From contig NZ_JALQEM010000033.1 of assembly GCF_023630705.1 (NCBI RefSeq), forward strand, positions 1 through 44,758: DNA of 44,758 nt. The letters are read 5' to 3'. The DNA comes from Caballeronia sp. GAFFF1 (GTDB lineage: Bacteria > Pseudomonadota > Gammaproteobacteria > Burkholderiales > Burkholderiaceae). The notes beneath the pieces were generated by a model, which worked only from the letters and a program-made list of their open reading frames with translations, was not told where the DNA came from and did no database searches. The number at the start of each line of letters is the position of its first letter. Position 1 is the stretch's first letter. Shown here one piece after another: positions 8,761 to 17,627 of this stretch. The translations under genes and the position numbers were made by a program.

Positions 8761-11245
8761 GGTCGATCCTCACTGCCGACGCTTTCCAGATGCGCTCGCA
8801 GTATTCGCCGATCGCGCGGTCTGAGGAGAACTTGCCCGAACGCGCGGTATTCATGATCGACATGCGAGTCCATTGCTGAATATCTCCCCATGTCTCGCTC
8901 ACGCGTTCCTGGCATGCGCAGTAATCCGCGAAGTCGGCCAACACGAGGAACGGGTCAGATTGCATGAGGTTATCGACCAGCGGCCGAAATACATTCCTGT
9001 CGCCGCCCGAGAAACGCCCTTGCGCGATGTCTTCCAGTGCATCGCGCAAAACATCATTCGATTCCACGTATTGAGCGGGCCGGTATCCTTCGCGCTTTGT
9101 CTGCTCGACCTGTTGAGCAGTGAGTCCGAAGAGAAAGAAGTTCTCGGCGCCCGCCTCCTCGCGAATCTCGACGTTGGCGCCATCCAGCGTGCCTATAGTC
9201 AGCGCCCCGTTCATCATGAACTTCATGTTGCCGGTGCCCGACGCCTCTTTTCCCGCCGTCGATATTTGCTCGGAGAGGTCGGCCGCCGGATAGATCCAGT
9301 GCCCGTTCTTCACATTGAAATCCGGATAGAAGACGACTTTCAGCCGCCCCCTGATTGCGGCATCGTTGTTGACCACATCCGCAATACCCGTCATCAAACG
9401 GATAATGAGTTTGGCCATCGCATAACCGGGAGCAGCCTTTCCGCCGAAGATAAAGCAGCGCGGCGCACAGGGAATGTCGGGGTTCGCACATAAGCGACGG
9501 TACAAGCTCACGATATACAGCGCATTCAAATGCTGGCGCTTGTATTCATGGATTCTCTTGACCTGGATGTCGAAGAGCGCGTCGGGATCGACAACGATGC
9601 CGGTGACAATCCTGATGCGCTCGGCGAGCGCCGCTTTGTTCTCTCGGCGCACGGAACGCCACGCGTCATGGAACCCGCGATCATCCGCGAGCGCTCGCAG
9701 CGCATCGAGCTTTGAAAGATCAGTGGCCCATCCGTCGCCGATGGTCGTGTCGAGCAGACGTGTCAGTCCGGGATTGCTCAACATCAAAAAGCGGCGCGGC
9801 GTCACGCCGTTGGTTACGTTCAAGAACCGTTCGGGATACATGTCGGCGAAATCTCGCATCACCGTCTGCTTGAGCAGGTCCGAATGCAGTGCTGCGACGC
9901 CGTTCACTGCATGACTGCCGACTGTGGCAAGGTGCGCCATGCGCACTTTTTTGTTGCCGGCCTCGTCGATGAGCGACATGCGGGCCACACGGGCATCGTC
10001 GCCCGGAAAGGCGCGCCGTACATCTTCGAGAAAGCGGCTGTTTATTTCATAGATGATTTCGAGCGCGCGCGGCAGCATGCTCTGGAAGAGCGGCAGGCCC
10101 CACGTTTCGAGCGCTTCAGGCAACAGGGTGTGATTGGTATAGGCGAACGTGCGCCGTGTGATGTCCCACGCTTCATCCCACGGCAGGCCATGCACGTCGA
10201 GAAGCAGACGCATTAATTCGGCTACTGCTATGGACGGGTGCGTATCGTTCAGTTGGGCAGCGAAAAGATCGGCGAAATGCTGCACCGGCGTCCCTTTCAT
10301 TGTCATTAGCCGCAACATGTCCTGCAGCGAGCAGGATACGAAGAAGTACTGCTGCGCGAGTCGCAGTCGCTTGCCTGCTTCCGGTTCGTCGTTCGGGTAT
10401 AGCACCTTGGACAGAGTTTCCGACAAGACTTTCTCCTGCACCGCCTCGTAATATTGGCCGGCGTTGAAGTCCTGAAAGTCGAATGACTCGACTGCCTCGC
10501 TCTTCCACAGCCGCAGCACGTTGCAGGTGCCCACGCGGTAGCCTTGCACCGGGAAATCGCATGCCACGCCCTTGACCTGCCGCGCCGGTTGCCACTCGAC
10601 GCGCAGACGGCCCTGCTCGTCCGTGTGCTGTGTCGTATTTCCGCCGAAGCCGACGTAATAGCTCACGTCCGGCCGCACGATCTCCCATGGACTGCCTTTC
10701 TCGAGCCACTTGTCCGTGACCTCGACCTGCCAGCCATCGCGGATCTGCTGATCGAAGATGCCGAACTCATAGCGGATGCCGTAACCGATCGCGGGTATCT
10801 CGAGAGTCGACAGCGAGTCCATGTAGCAGGCAGCGAGGCGCCCGAGCCCGCCATTACCGAGGCCCGGCTCTTCTTCGACCGAAAGCAGCGCGTCGAGGTC
10901 CTGGCCGAGCGCATGCAACGCATCACGTGCCTCGTCCTGCATGCCAAGATTGAGCAGGTTATTGCCGAGTTGTGGACCGATCAGGAATTCAGCCGACAGA
11001 TAGCAGGCGACCTTCACGTCTTTCGCCGCATAGATTTTCGTTGAGGCGGCCCAGCGCGCCAGCATCCGGTCTCTGACGCTGAACGCGAGCGCCATGTACC
11101 AGTCGTGGCGGGTAGCGATGTCCGGATAGCGCGCCTGACGACAAATCAGGTTCCGTACGATGTCGTGCTGCAACGGATCATCGGCGACCTCATTCGTCGC
11201 TGCCGCGCGACGGGAGGCTGCGTCTAGGACAGGAGCATCGTTCAT
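8747..11245 (-). CDS. glgP: Glycogen phosphorylase
   Basis: An 832-residue cytosolic PLP enzyme (GT35) that releases glucose-1-phosphate from glycogen or maltodextrin ends. The PLP-lysine region EASGTGNMKFMMNGALTIGT is intact near residue 670, as are the N-terminal GNGGLGRLAACYMDSLS segment and the phosphate/substrate segment VKRIHEYKRQHLN. Length matches bacterial GlgP/MalP. The start ATG has GAGG seven bases upstream. It is the first gene of a five-gene minus-strand run (glgP, glgX, AspT-like, ldhA, VIT-like), consistent with glycogen being used as a fermentable reserve. A promoter is proposed just upstream. Confidence 0.95.
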   Translation of the reverse strand: MNDAPVLDAASRRAAATNEVADDPLQHDIVRNLICRQARYPDIATRHDWYMALAFSVRDRMLARWAASTKIYAAKDVKVACYLSAEFLIGPQLGNNLLNLGMQDEARDALHALGQDLDALLSVEEEPGLGNGGLGRLAACYMDSLSTLEIPAIGYGIRYEFGIFDQQIRDGWQVEVTDKWLEKGSPWEIVRPDVSYYVGFGGNTTQHTDEQGRLRVEWQPARQVKGVACDFPVQGYRVGTCNVLRLWKSEAVESFDFQDFNAGQYYEAVQEKVLSETLSKVLYPNDEPEAGKRLRLAQQYFFVSCSLQDMLRLMTMKGTPVQHFADLFAAQLNDTHPSIAVAELMRLLLDVHGLPWDEAWDITRRTFAYTNHTLLPEALETWGLPLFQSMLPRALEIIYEINSRFLEDVRRAFPGDDARVARMSLIDEAGNKKVRMAHLATVGSHAVNGVAALHSDLLKQTVMRDFADMYPERFLNVTNGVTPRRFLMLSNPGLTRLLDTTIGDGWATDLSKLDALRALADDRGFHDAWRSVRRENKAALAERIRIVTGIVVDPDALFDIQVKRIHEYKRQHLNALYIVSLYRRLCANPDIPCAPRCFIFGGKAAPGYAMAKLIIRLMTGIADVVNNDAAIRGRLKVVFYPDFNVKNGHWIYPAADLSEQISTAGKEASGTGNMKFMMNGALTIGTLDGANVEIREEAGAENFFLFGLTAQQVEQTKREGYRPAQYVESNDVLRDALEDIAQGRFSGGDRNVFRPLVDNLMQSDPFLVLADFADYCACQERVSETWGDIQQWTRMSIMNTARSGKFSSDRAIGEYCERIWKASAVRIDLAQS

Positions 11246-11272
11246 GGTCGCCTCGTCATTCGATACGTTGCA

Positions 11273-11300
11273 AGGATATGTTAGGAGCTACAAATTTCAA
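11273..11300 (-). promoter_or_regulatory. glgP: Candidate sigma-70 promoter for glgP
   Basis: On the minus strand TTGAAA (-35, five of six) and TATCCT (-10, four of six) are 16 bases apart, ending 27 bases before the glgP start, in an AT-richer stretch. Motif match only. Confidence 0.35.
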
Positions 11301-11539
11301 GCGCTCGAACTATTGCGCTTTCGCGCTGCACTTTTTTCCACGAAGATTATTCATTCACTTACAACATCTCTCTCGCTGACGTCAGAGAGCAAGGCCACAC
11401 TCTCAGGAAAAGGCGCCTTGAAAGGAACAGTGATTCGCCTACAACGTATTCACGGCCTAACGACAAATGCGTGACGCATTGTTCCGTGCGCCATGTCCAA
11501 CGGACCGGCCATGCATTCGGTTCGTCAACCGGGAAGGCA
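11301..11539. other. Divergent intergenic region between glgP and the binding-protein gene
   Basis: No gene seen. It is AT-richer than its surroundings and holds two short perfect palindromes, CTGACGTCAG (11376-11385) and AAGGCGCCTT (11410-11419). A plus-strand promoter candidate lies at 11418-11445: TTGAAA, a 16-base spacer, then TACAAC. These could serve regulators of either flanking gene. Confidence 0.4.
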
Positions 11540-12574
11540 ATGATAAGAGCTGCCGAAAGCATCTGCGCGGTCGTACTCGCAGCACTGCTCATGCTCGCGT
11601 TGCCGGCCGTATCGCTGGCTGCCGGTTCAGAGACGCTCGCTCAGATCGAGGCGAGAGGCGTACTCCGATGCGGCGTGAGCGAAGGCATAGCCGGCTTCTC
11701 GGCACAGGATGCGTCCGGGCGCTGGACGGGAATGGATGCCGACTTCTGCCGTGCCGTGGCTGCCGCGGCCCTCGGCGATCCTGGCAAGGTCGCATTCATT
11801 CCTCTCAGGACGTCCGCACGCTTTCCCGCACTTCGAACGCGCCGCATCGATTTGCTCGCGCGCAATACGACGTGGACCTTGCTTCGCGAGGGGACGCTCG
11901 GCGTGCAGTTCGCAGGCATTCTCTTCTACGATGCTCAAGCGTTCATGGTGTGGACGAAGAGCCCTGTACGCGCGTTGTCGTCCCTGAATGGCGCGACGGT
12001 ATGCGTGCTGCGCGACACGTCGAGCGAGGGCAACCTCTCCACTTATGCCTATGCGAATGCGCTGGATATCAAGCCGCTCGTCGTCGGATCGGTGGATGCG
12101 CTAGAGCGGGCGTTTCACGATGGCCAATGCAGCGCCGCCACGGCGGACGCGTCGCTACTTGCTGCGCTACAGGCTCGCGCGCCGGGCGGGGCATCGTCGG
12201 TTGTCATTCTTCCCGAGCGCATATCGAGGGAGCCGCTCGGCCCTGTCGTGCGAGACGACGATATCGCGTGGCTTACCGTCGTGCGTTGGGTTCTTTTCAC
12301 GTTGATCGCCGCCGAAGAACTCGGCGTCACGCGCGCCAATCTTGTCGAACGTATGCGCGATCCACGCGTGTCTCACGCGCTGGTTCCCGACACGGCAGTA
12401 ACGAATATGCTCGGCATGAAGCCTGGCTGGACCGCAAGAGCGTTGAACAGCGCCGGTAATTATGGAGAAATGTTCGATCGCAATATGGGCAGTGCAAGCC
12501 CTCTCCAGATGAAACGAGGACTCAATGACTCATGGACTCGCGGCGGCCTGATGTACGCCCCGCCGATGCAATGA
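11540..12574 (+). CDS. Periplasmic amino-acid-type binding protein (AapJ-like)
   Basis: A 344-residue secreted binding protein. I start it at MIRAAESICAVV because GGGAAGG precedes that ATG and a signal peptide follows immediately (cleavage near SLAAGSE); the frame extends 23 codons upstream without signal character. The mature protein follows the general L-amino-acid binding protein AapJ/BztA: a RGVLRCGVSEGIAGFSAQD strand, GMDADFCRAVAAAALGD, LLARNTTWTLLREGTLG, and a C-terminal WVLFTLIAAEELGVTRANL segment. In ABC systems such a protein feeds a permease/ATPase trio. None is present here. Instead an ArsB/NhaD-like transporter starts 18 bases downstream. The ligand is likely an amino or carboxylic acid, by inference only. 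Confidence 0.85.
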   Translation: MIRAAESICAVVLAALLMLALPAVSLAAGSETLAQIEARGVLRCGVSEGIAGFSAQDASGRWTGMDADFCRAVAAAALGDPGKVAFIPLRTSARFPALRTRRIDLLARNTTWTLLREGTLGVQFAGILFYDAQAFMVWTKSPVRALSSLNGATVCVLRDTSSEGNLSTYAYANALDIKPLVVGSVDALERAFHDGQCSAATADASLLAALQARAPGGASSVVILPERISREPLGPVVRDDDIAWLTVVRWVLFTLIAAEELGVTRANLVERMRDPRVSHALVPDTAVTNMLGMKPGWTARALNSAGNYGEMFDRNMGSASPLQMKRGLNDSWTRGGLMYAPPMQ

Positions 12575-12592
12575 AAAGGGGAAGAACGCATC

Positions 12593-13933
12593 GTGAGCGA
12601 CTGGCAGATCTATCTCGTCGTCGGCGTTTTTTCGGCGGTCATACTCGTGATCGCCTTCAATGTCATCGACATGACCGTGGCGGCGCTCGTCGGGGCCAGC
12701 ATACTCATTGCGCTGCGCATTCTCGATGAACAGGATTTGCTCGCCACCGCGCGAACCGCGGCGGGCCCCATCAGCCTGCTCTTCGGCGGCATGGTCGTGG
12801 CGCGTATTCTCGCGACGACTGGCCTCTTCGACGTAATCGGCGACGTGTACTTACGGGCCACCGCGGGAAGCGGCAAGCGCTTCCTGCTGCTGCTGATCGT
12901 GGTGGTCGCGCCGTTGTGCGCGCTGTTGCCGAACGCGACGACAGTGATCCTCCTTGCACCGATCATCGTTCGCGTGGCCCGTGCGTTGGACGTCGACATT
13001 GCGTCGCCGCTCATTCTCACCGCTATGCTTAGCAATGCCGCGGGGCTGCTGACGCTCGTGGGCGACCCGGCCACGTTTCTTGTCGGCAGTTCCATCGGCA
13101 TGACCTTCGGCGAGTATTTGAGGTACGCGAGTCTCGGCGGCCTGCTGTCCATCATCGCGGTCATTCCGTTGTTGCCGCTTATCATGCGCGACATATGGGG
13201 CGTCGTCAGGCCCGTGCCGAAGCGCGCTCAACATGCAAGATTGCAAAGGCCGCTTTATGCGGCGCTTTCCCTCGTCGTGCTCGCACTGATGATGCTGCTC
13301 TTCATCCTGGGCGAGGAATTGCCGACGCGCATCGTTCCGCCAGCCGTCGCGGTGATCGCGAGCGCGCTCGCGCTTCTCGTGGCGTATGCGTTCAAGATCG
13401 AGCCGACCGAACGCGTGCTGCGTGACGTCGACTGGAAAACGCTCGTATTTCTCGCGTGCATCTTTTGTCTTGTGCAGGCGATGGTCAAAACCGGCCTGCT
13501 TCAGGTGATGGCGCTCAAGCTCCATGAATGGTTCGGAGCCAACCTGACGCTCGTCACGCTCACGATGATTGGCGGCATCGGCCTGTTGTCGTCGTTATTG
13601 GCCAACGTGCCGGTTGCGGCAGCTTCCATCGTGATGTTGAAAGCCTATCTCGTGACTGCGGAATTCGTCCCTGAAGCCGCGATGGCCGATCAATTCACCC
13701 AGTGGCCTCAGACAGTGTTACCGGTATTCGTCGGCATGATGTATGGCGCGACGCTCGGGGGGAACGCGACGCTGATCGGGTCGGCGGCGAACATCGTCGC
13801 CGCGGGCGTCTGCGCAAACGAAGGACGCCCCGTCACGTTCGCCCGTTTTCTGCGCTATGGCTTGCCCGTCACGCTGTGCCAGCTCGCGGTGACGGCGGCG
13901 TATGTCATGGTCCTGTCGAAGGTACTGCGTTGA
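12593..13933 (+). CDS. ArsB/NhaD/SLC13-like anion or Na+ secondary transporter
   Basis: A 446-residue polytopic inner-membrane protein of the ion-transporter superfamily (ArsB, NhaD, SLC13, P protein). About eleven hydrophobic segments are visible. Two inverted-repeat hairpin regions carry the family signatures: LLPNATTVILLAPI with MLSNAAGLLTLVGDPATFLV in the first half, and ANVPVAAASIVM with TLGGNATLIGSAANIVAAGV in the second. The start is GTG, with AAAGGGGAAG upstream. It follows the AapJ-like binding protein by 18 bases on the same strand, so the pair is probably one transcript. Substrate could be arsenite, Na+/H+ or a carboxylate; the partner protein favours an organic anion. No arsenic genes are nearby. 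Confidence 0.82.
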   Translation: MSDWQIYLVVGVFSAVILVIAFNVIDMTVAALVGASILIALRILDEQDLLATARTAAGPISLLFGGMVVARILATTGLFDVIGDVYLRATAGSGKRFLLLLIVVVAPLCALLPNATTVILLAPIIVRVARALDVDIASPLILTAMLSNAAGLLTLVGDPATFLVGSSIGMTFGEYLRYASLGGLLSIIAVIPLLPLIMRDIWGVVRPVPKRAQHARLQRPLYAALSLVVLALMMLLFILGEELPTRIVPPAVAVIASALALLVAYAFKIEPTERVLRDVDWKTLVFLACIFCLVQAMVKTGLLQVMALKLHEWFGANLTLVTLTMIGGIGLLSSLLANVPVAAASIVMLKAYLVTAEFVPEAAMADQFTQWPQTVLPVFVGMMYGATLGGNATLIGSAANIVAAGVCANEGRPVTFARFLRYGLPVTLCQLAVTAAYVMVLSKVLR

Positions 13934-13939
13934 CCTCGT

Positions 13940-13960
13940 GTGAATGATTTATCAGTTCAC
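13940..13960. terminator. Hairpin between convergent genes, possible bidirectional terminator
   Basis: GTGAATGAT-TT-ATCA-G-TTCAC forms a nine-pair stem with one bulged G and a two-base loop, between the convergent transporter and response-regulator genes. It is AT-rich and lacks a clear U tract, so the terminator call is tentative. Confidence 0.35.
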
Positions 13961-13997
13961 TCTGCACGCTGAGCCTTTTCTGCGCCGTATCTCACCG

Positions 13998-14399
13998 TCA
14001 ATCTTTCGGGTTGTTCAACCACTGCACAGTGTCCGCCTCAGCGAGCATTTCTCTGACGCACTCGACGAGATATGCCGGCTCCACAGGCTTGCCGATAACG
14101 CGCACTCCAGCCGGACGTTCGCGAATCTCACCACCGAATCCGGATACGATGACCGCAGGCAGATGCGGGGCCGTCTGCCTGAGACGCTCGATAAGCTCTT
14201 GTCCGTTCATACCCGGCATGCGAAAGTCGGTGACGAGTGCGTCAATGGAGTCGCTCTGACTAATGGCGAGCGCGGCATTTCCATCGTAGGCCCCAGAAAC
14301 ACGGAATCCGCGCAACTCGAAGTAGCGCTGAAAAACGTACGCGATTGCGACCTCGTCATCGACAATCAGGACGTGCCTTGTTCGGGTCTCATCCTTCAT
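13998..14399 (-). CDS. Single-domain response regulator
   Basis: A 133-residue CheY-like receiver with no output domain. The acidic pair DD in VLIVDDE, the phospho-acceptor Asp in LVTDFRMPGMNG, the Ser in VIVSGFG and the Lys in VIGKPVEP are all present. I start it at MKDETRTRHVLIV; an ATG four codons upstream is equally possible. Either way the start overlaps the end of the LOV kinase gene (by 11 bases for the chosen ATG), so the two are coupled and probably form a phosphorelay. With no DNA-binding domain it would act by protein contact or by passing phosphate on. Confidence 0.88.
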   Translation of the reverse strand: MKDETRTRHVLIVDDEVAIAYVFQRYFELRGFRVSGAYDGNAALAISQSDSIDALVTDFRMPGMNGQELIERLRQTAPHLPAVIVSGFGGEIRERPAGVRVIGKPVEPAYLVECVREMLAEADTVQWLNNPKD

Positions 14400-16125
14400 G
14401 GCGAAAACCATCAGCTGCCTGCGACGGGAACTTCTTCTCAAGCGAGGCGCGCACGTGCTCGGCCAGGTCGCTCACCCGATAAGGCTTCGTGAGCGTGGTG
14501 ATGGGCGCTGCGGACACGTTCGCGGCGGGAAGTTGATCCATATAGCCCGTCGCGAGCAGCACGGCGATATCCGGTTGTCGTTCTCTGACTCGCTCCACGA
14601 GTTGCAACCCATTCATTCCTCCCGGCATGATGATGTCAGTGAAAAGCAAGTCGACATCGCCATATCGCTCGATCACTTCCAATGCTTCCTCTCCGCTCTG
14701 CGCGGACAACACGCGAAAGCCGAGATTCTTCAAATGGCCATACGCGAGTTCGCGAACGTCGCGGTTATCGTCCACGACCAGCACGGTATGCTTGCCGAGA
14801 ATAGCCTCGGTGCTCCAGTTCAGAGCTTCGTCGCCTTTCTGGCCGACGTCGGTTTCCGCCTGACTGACCACCGGGAAGATCATGCGTATCGTCGTTCCCT
14901 GTCCGGGCGTGCTGTCTATCTCGAGCCGGCCATGCGACTGTTGTACGAAGCCATGAACCATTGCGAGGCCAAGACCCGTGCCCGGCCCCTTGGTCGTGAA
15001 GAATGGCTCGGTGGCCCGTCTTACGACGTCCGGCGTCATGCCTTCTCCATGATCAATCACGCAGATCACGACATAGATTCCGGGCGTCAGGTTATGCGCC
15101 TCGATTCGCTCAGCATCATTGATGACCGAGGTGGCGACCGTCACTCTTCCCCCCTTCGGCATCGCGTCCCGAGCATTGATGAGCACATTCAGCAACGCCA
15201 TTTCCATGTGCGTGGCATCGATGGTGCAAGCCGGCAATCCGGGCTTCAGGTCGAGGTGCAGGTCGATCCTGTCGCCGAGCGTTCTAACTAACATCTCACT
15301 GAACTCGACCACCAGCGTATTCAGATTGAGTTGTTTGGGTTCCAGGCGTTGCTTGCGCGCGAACGTGAGTAGTTGCTGAGTCAGTTTGCCCGCTTTTTCT
15401 CCCGCCGACATGGCGCGCCCGATTGCTTCGCGGGTCGCCTGTCTGTCGTGCAGAGACGCTGCGGCCAGTTCCAGATTGCCCGTGATGATCTGCAGCAGGT
15501 TATTGAAGTCGTGCGCGAGCCCCGCAGTCAGTTGCCCGATGGCCTCCATTTTCTGCGCCTGCAGGAAGGACTGCTCCGAGATCCGGCGGCGAGTAATGTC
15601 CATCTGGGAGGAGAAATAGTAAAGTAATTTCCCATCCTTATTGAACACGGGGCCGATAAATAACGCATTCCAGAAGGGCTTGCCGCTTGCCTTGTAGTTC
15701 AGAACGTCCACTGCGACCGCCCGCTGTTCACGCAGGGCATGACGGATTTCATCCACAGCGCGCGCATCGGTTTCTGCGCCCTGCAGGAATCGGCAGTTGC
15801 GTCCGAGAACCTGCTCCTCGGTGTACTCGGTCAAGTCGAGAAACGCGCGGTTGGCAAAAACGACAGGGTTGTCCGGTTGATTCGGGTCGGATACGACCAT
15901 TGGCATTCGCGTCATTTCGACGGCAGCGAAGAAGATATTGCTGCGGTCGTCCAGTCCAGGGCGGGAAATCTGGCTTGCCTGCCAGTGCCTGATCCCGGGA
16001 TTGCCTAACGGTGAATAAGCGCTGCCTTCCAGTTCGCCGTCTGCCGGCCGGCCGATGCTCTGGCCATCTCCCTGTTCATCGCCGTGCTTGCTCAAGACTT
16101 CGTCTTTGTCGCTGCCCTTCGCCAT
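14389..16125 (-). CDS. LOV-domain hybrid histidine kinase (blue-light sensor)
   Basis: A 578-residue soluble hybrid kinase. Residues ~65-180 form a PAS domain with the full LOV flavin-binding signature GRNCRFLQG (108-116), whose Cys111 is the photo-adduct residue. Further FMN contacts are LNYKASGKPFWN (142-153) and a Gln in FSSQMDIT (171-178). A HisKA helix with LAHDFNNLL carries the phospho-accepting His205. The HATPase has N-box NVLINARDAM, DHGEGM and GTGLGLAM. A C-terminal receiver holds the phospho-acceptor Asp497 (LLFTDIIMPG) and the LTKPY lysine. Order and length match the LOV-HK-receiver photoreceptors of Pseudomonas syringae type. The start has no clear ribosome binding site. Output is probably through the adjacent receiver. 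Confidence 0.92.
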   Translation of the reverse strand: MAKGSDKDEVLSKHGDEQGDGQSIGRPADGELEGSAYSPLGNPGIRHWQASQISRPGLDDRSNIFFAAVEMTRMPMVVSDPNQPDNPVVFANRAFLDLTEYTEEQVLGRNCRFLQGAETDARAVDEIRHALREQRAVAVDVLNYKASGKPFWNALFIGPVFNKDGKLLYYFSSQMDITRRRISEQSFLQAQKMEAIGQLTAGLAHDFNNLLQIITGNLELAAASLHDRQATREAIGRAMSAGEKAGKLTQQLLTFARKQRLEPKQLNLNTLVVEFSEMLVRTLGDRIDLHLDLKPGLPACTIDATHMEMALLNVLINARDAMPKGGRVTVATSVINDAERIEAHNLTPGIYVVICVIDHGEGMTPDVVRRATEPFFTTKGPGTGLGLAMVHGFVQQSHGRLEIDSTPGQGTTIRMIFPVVSQAETDVGQKGDEALNWSTEAILGKHTVLVVDDNRDVRELAYGHLKNLGFRVLSAQSGEEALEVIERYGDVDLLFTDIIMPGGMNGLQLVERVRERQPDIAVLLATGYMDQLPAANVSAAPITTLTKPYRVSDLAEHVRASLEKKFPSQAADGFRHEG

Positions 16126-16233
16126 AACTTATTCGCCAGTGTGTGTGATGTTGGGCCCATCGAGGAAGATTCATCGAGGGGATGCCGGCAACCTTCGGAT
16201 AGTACGAATTACTCGATGCAGATTCGTCCGTTG

Positions 16234-17397
16234 CTATGACTGCGCCTTCTCGACGCGGTGCAGCCATACGAGCGAAACAAGCACGATAACGACCGTGATC
16301 GCGGCGAACGTGATCGTCGCGGGTGCGATGCCAATGCGTTGCACTGCGACGCCTATCGCTATGACGGGCAGCGATATCGCCACATACAAAACGACGAAGA
16401 ACGCCGCGGTCACTTCCGCCTTGCGCTCGGCCGGACTGCGATTCGATAGCTCGCCGAGTGAGGCTCGAAAGCTGATGCCCTGCCCGACTCCGCACAGCAT
16501 CGTCCCGACGACGAATGCGGTGGACCAACGCTGCCATGCGCATAGCGCAAGCAAGGCGAGACCGACGACGAGCGCGACGGAACCAGTAGGTTGCCGCCAT
16601 CTTTGCGGAATGCGTTTCTCGACAGCCTGACCGATCGCCGAGCAGAAAAAGATGAAAAACACTGCAAGACCAATCAGCAAGCCGCTGTGATATCCGAGCA
16701 CGTTGCGCATGAGTTGCGGCGAAACGGCGGTAAAGAATCCGACAACGACGAAGCCCGCAAATCCAGACAACGCTGCCGGCACGAACGCAGCACGCACCTC
16801 ACGCGGGAGCGCGATGCGTTGCATGCGCAGTTTCGGGTGATCCGCCGCGCGCACGGTTTCAGGCGCGGCGCGTAGCAATAGGAAGCCGAGCACCAGCAAT
16901 GCGATATGCACGAGATACGAAAGACGCATGGGCCAGGACGCGAACTCGACAAGCACTCCGCTGAGAACAGGTCCTAAGCCGAGCCCGAGCATGTTCGATG
17001 ACGTTGCAGCGAGCATCGCCTTCGAGCGCGAGCCGGTCGGACTTGATTCGATCACCGCGACCGTCGCCGTCGATGTGAAGATGCCGGCCGAGATGCCCGA
17101 GACAAGACGACCGAGCAAGAGCATGACGAGGCCGTCGGCAAAGACGAAGAACAACGCGGAGACGGCGGATGCAGCAAGGCCAGCCATGAGCATGCGCTTG
17201 CGCCCGAGCTGGTCGGACCAGCTGCCCATCGCCAGCAGCGCGCCGAGCACCCCGATCGCGTAGGCCGCGAAGATGACCGTGATGGTCGCTGGACTGAAGC
17301 CGTAGGTCCTCTGGTAGTCGTGATAGATCGCGGTGGGCAACGTCGTGCCCGCCATGTTGATCATGAATACCAGTGCCAGTGCGAGATAAGCCGGCAT
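16234..17397 (-). CDS. MFS transporter (multidrug/sugar efflux type)
   Basis: A 387-residue major facilitator with about 12 hydrophobic segments and a normal length for the smaller drug/H+ antiporter class. The loop 2-3 motif A is clear (GSWSDQLGRKRML). In TM5 a Gly-rich stretch GLGLGPVLSGVL resembles the antiporter motif C. The first helix starts right at the N-terminus. No convincing ribosome binding site precedes the ATG. It is divergent from the PadR/siderophore-reductase pair, with a palindromic operator candidate about 180 bp upstream, so shared control and a link to metal or siderophore export are possible but unproven. Confidence 0.85.
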   Translation of the reverse strand: MPAYLALALVFMINMAGTTLPTAIYHDYQRTYGFSPATITVIFAAYAIGVLGALLAMGSWSDQLGRKRMLMAGLAASAVSALFFVFADGLVMLLLGRLVSGISAGIFTSTATVAVIESSPTGSRSKAMLAATSSNMLGLGLGPVLSGVLVEFASWPMRLSYLVHIALLVLGFLLLRAAPETVRAADHPKLRMQRIALPREVRAAFVPAALSGFAGFVVVGFFTAVSPQLMRNVLGYHSGLLIGLAVFFIFFCSAIGQAVEKRIPQRWRQPTGSVALVVGLALLALCAWQRWSTAFVVGTMLCGVGQGISFRASLGELSNRSPAERKAEVTAAFFVVLYVAISLPVIAIGVAVQRIGIAPATITFAAITVVIVLVSLVWLHRVEKAQS

Positions 17398-17566
17398 GCA
17401 GAGGTGGGTTTATTTGTCGAAGGATGCGGGTGCTTTAGCACACTCCGTGCACGGACCGAGCTTTTTGCGTGGCAGGCGGGTGAACGCTGTCTTTTGTGTA
17501 CCGCCTTTGTAGACGCCCCGTGTTTTCGAAGGCTGCTTTCGCCCCGTTCCGGTGCGAAAGAACGCC

Positions 17567-17598
17567 TTGACAGACACTCTTACGATATATATCGTTAG
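17567..17598 (+). promoter_or_regulatory. padR promoter overlapped by a palindromic operator
   Basis: A perfect TTGACA (-35) at 17567-17572 is followed after 17 bases by TATCGT (-10 candidate, four of six). The 14-bp perfect palindrome ACGATATATATCGT (17582-17595) covers the spacer end and the -10. It extends to CT-T-ACGATATATATCGT-T-AG with one mismatched pair (17579-17598). A repressor bound here would block the promoter, which fits autoregulation by the PadR protein encoded 30 bases downstream. Confidence 0.6.
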
Positions 17599-17627
17599 AT
17601 ATGTTTTACGACATAACGGAGTGTGTC

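Noticed and set aside
11467..12459. A 330-codon plus-strand frame overlapping the binding-protein gene
   Set aside because: Same strand but a different frame; Arg/Cys/His-rich without signal peptide or domain. The AapJ-like frame is clearly the gene.
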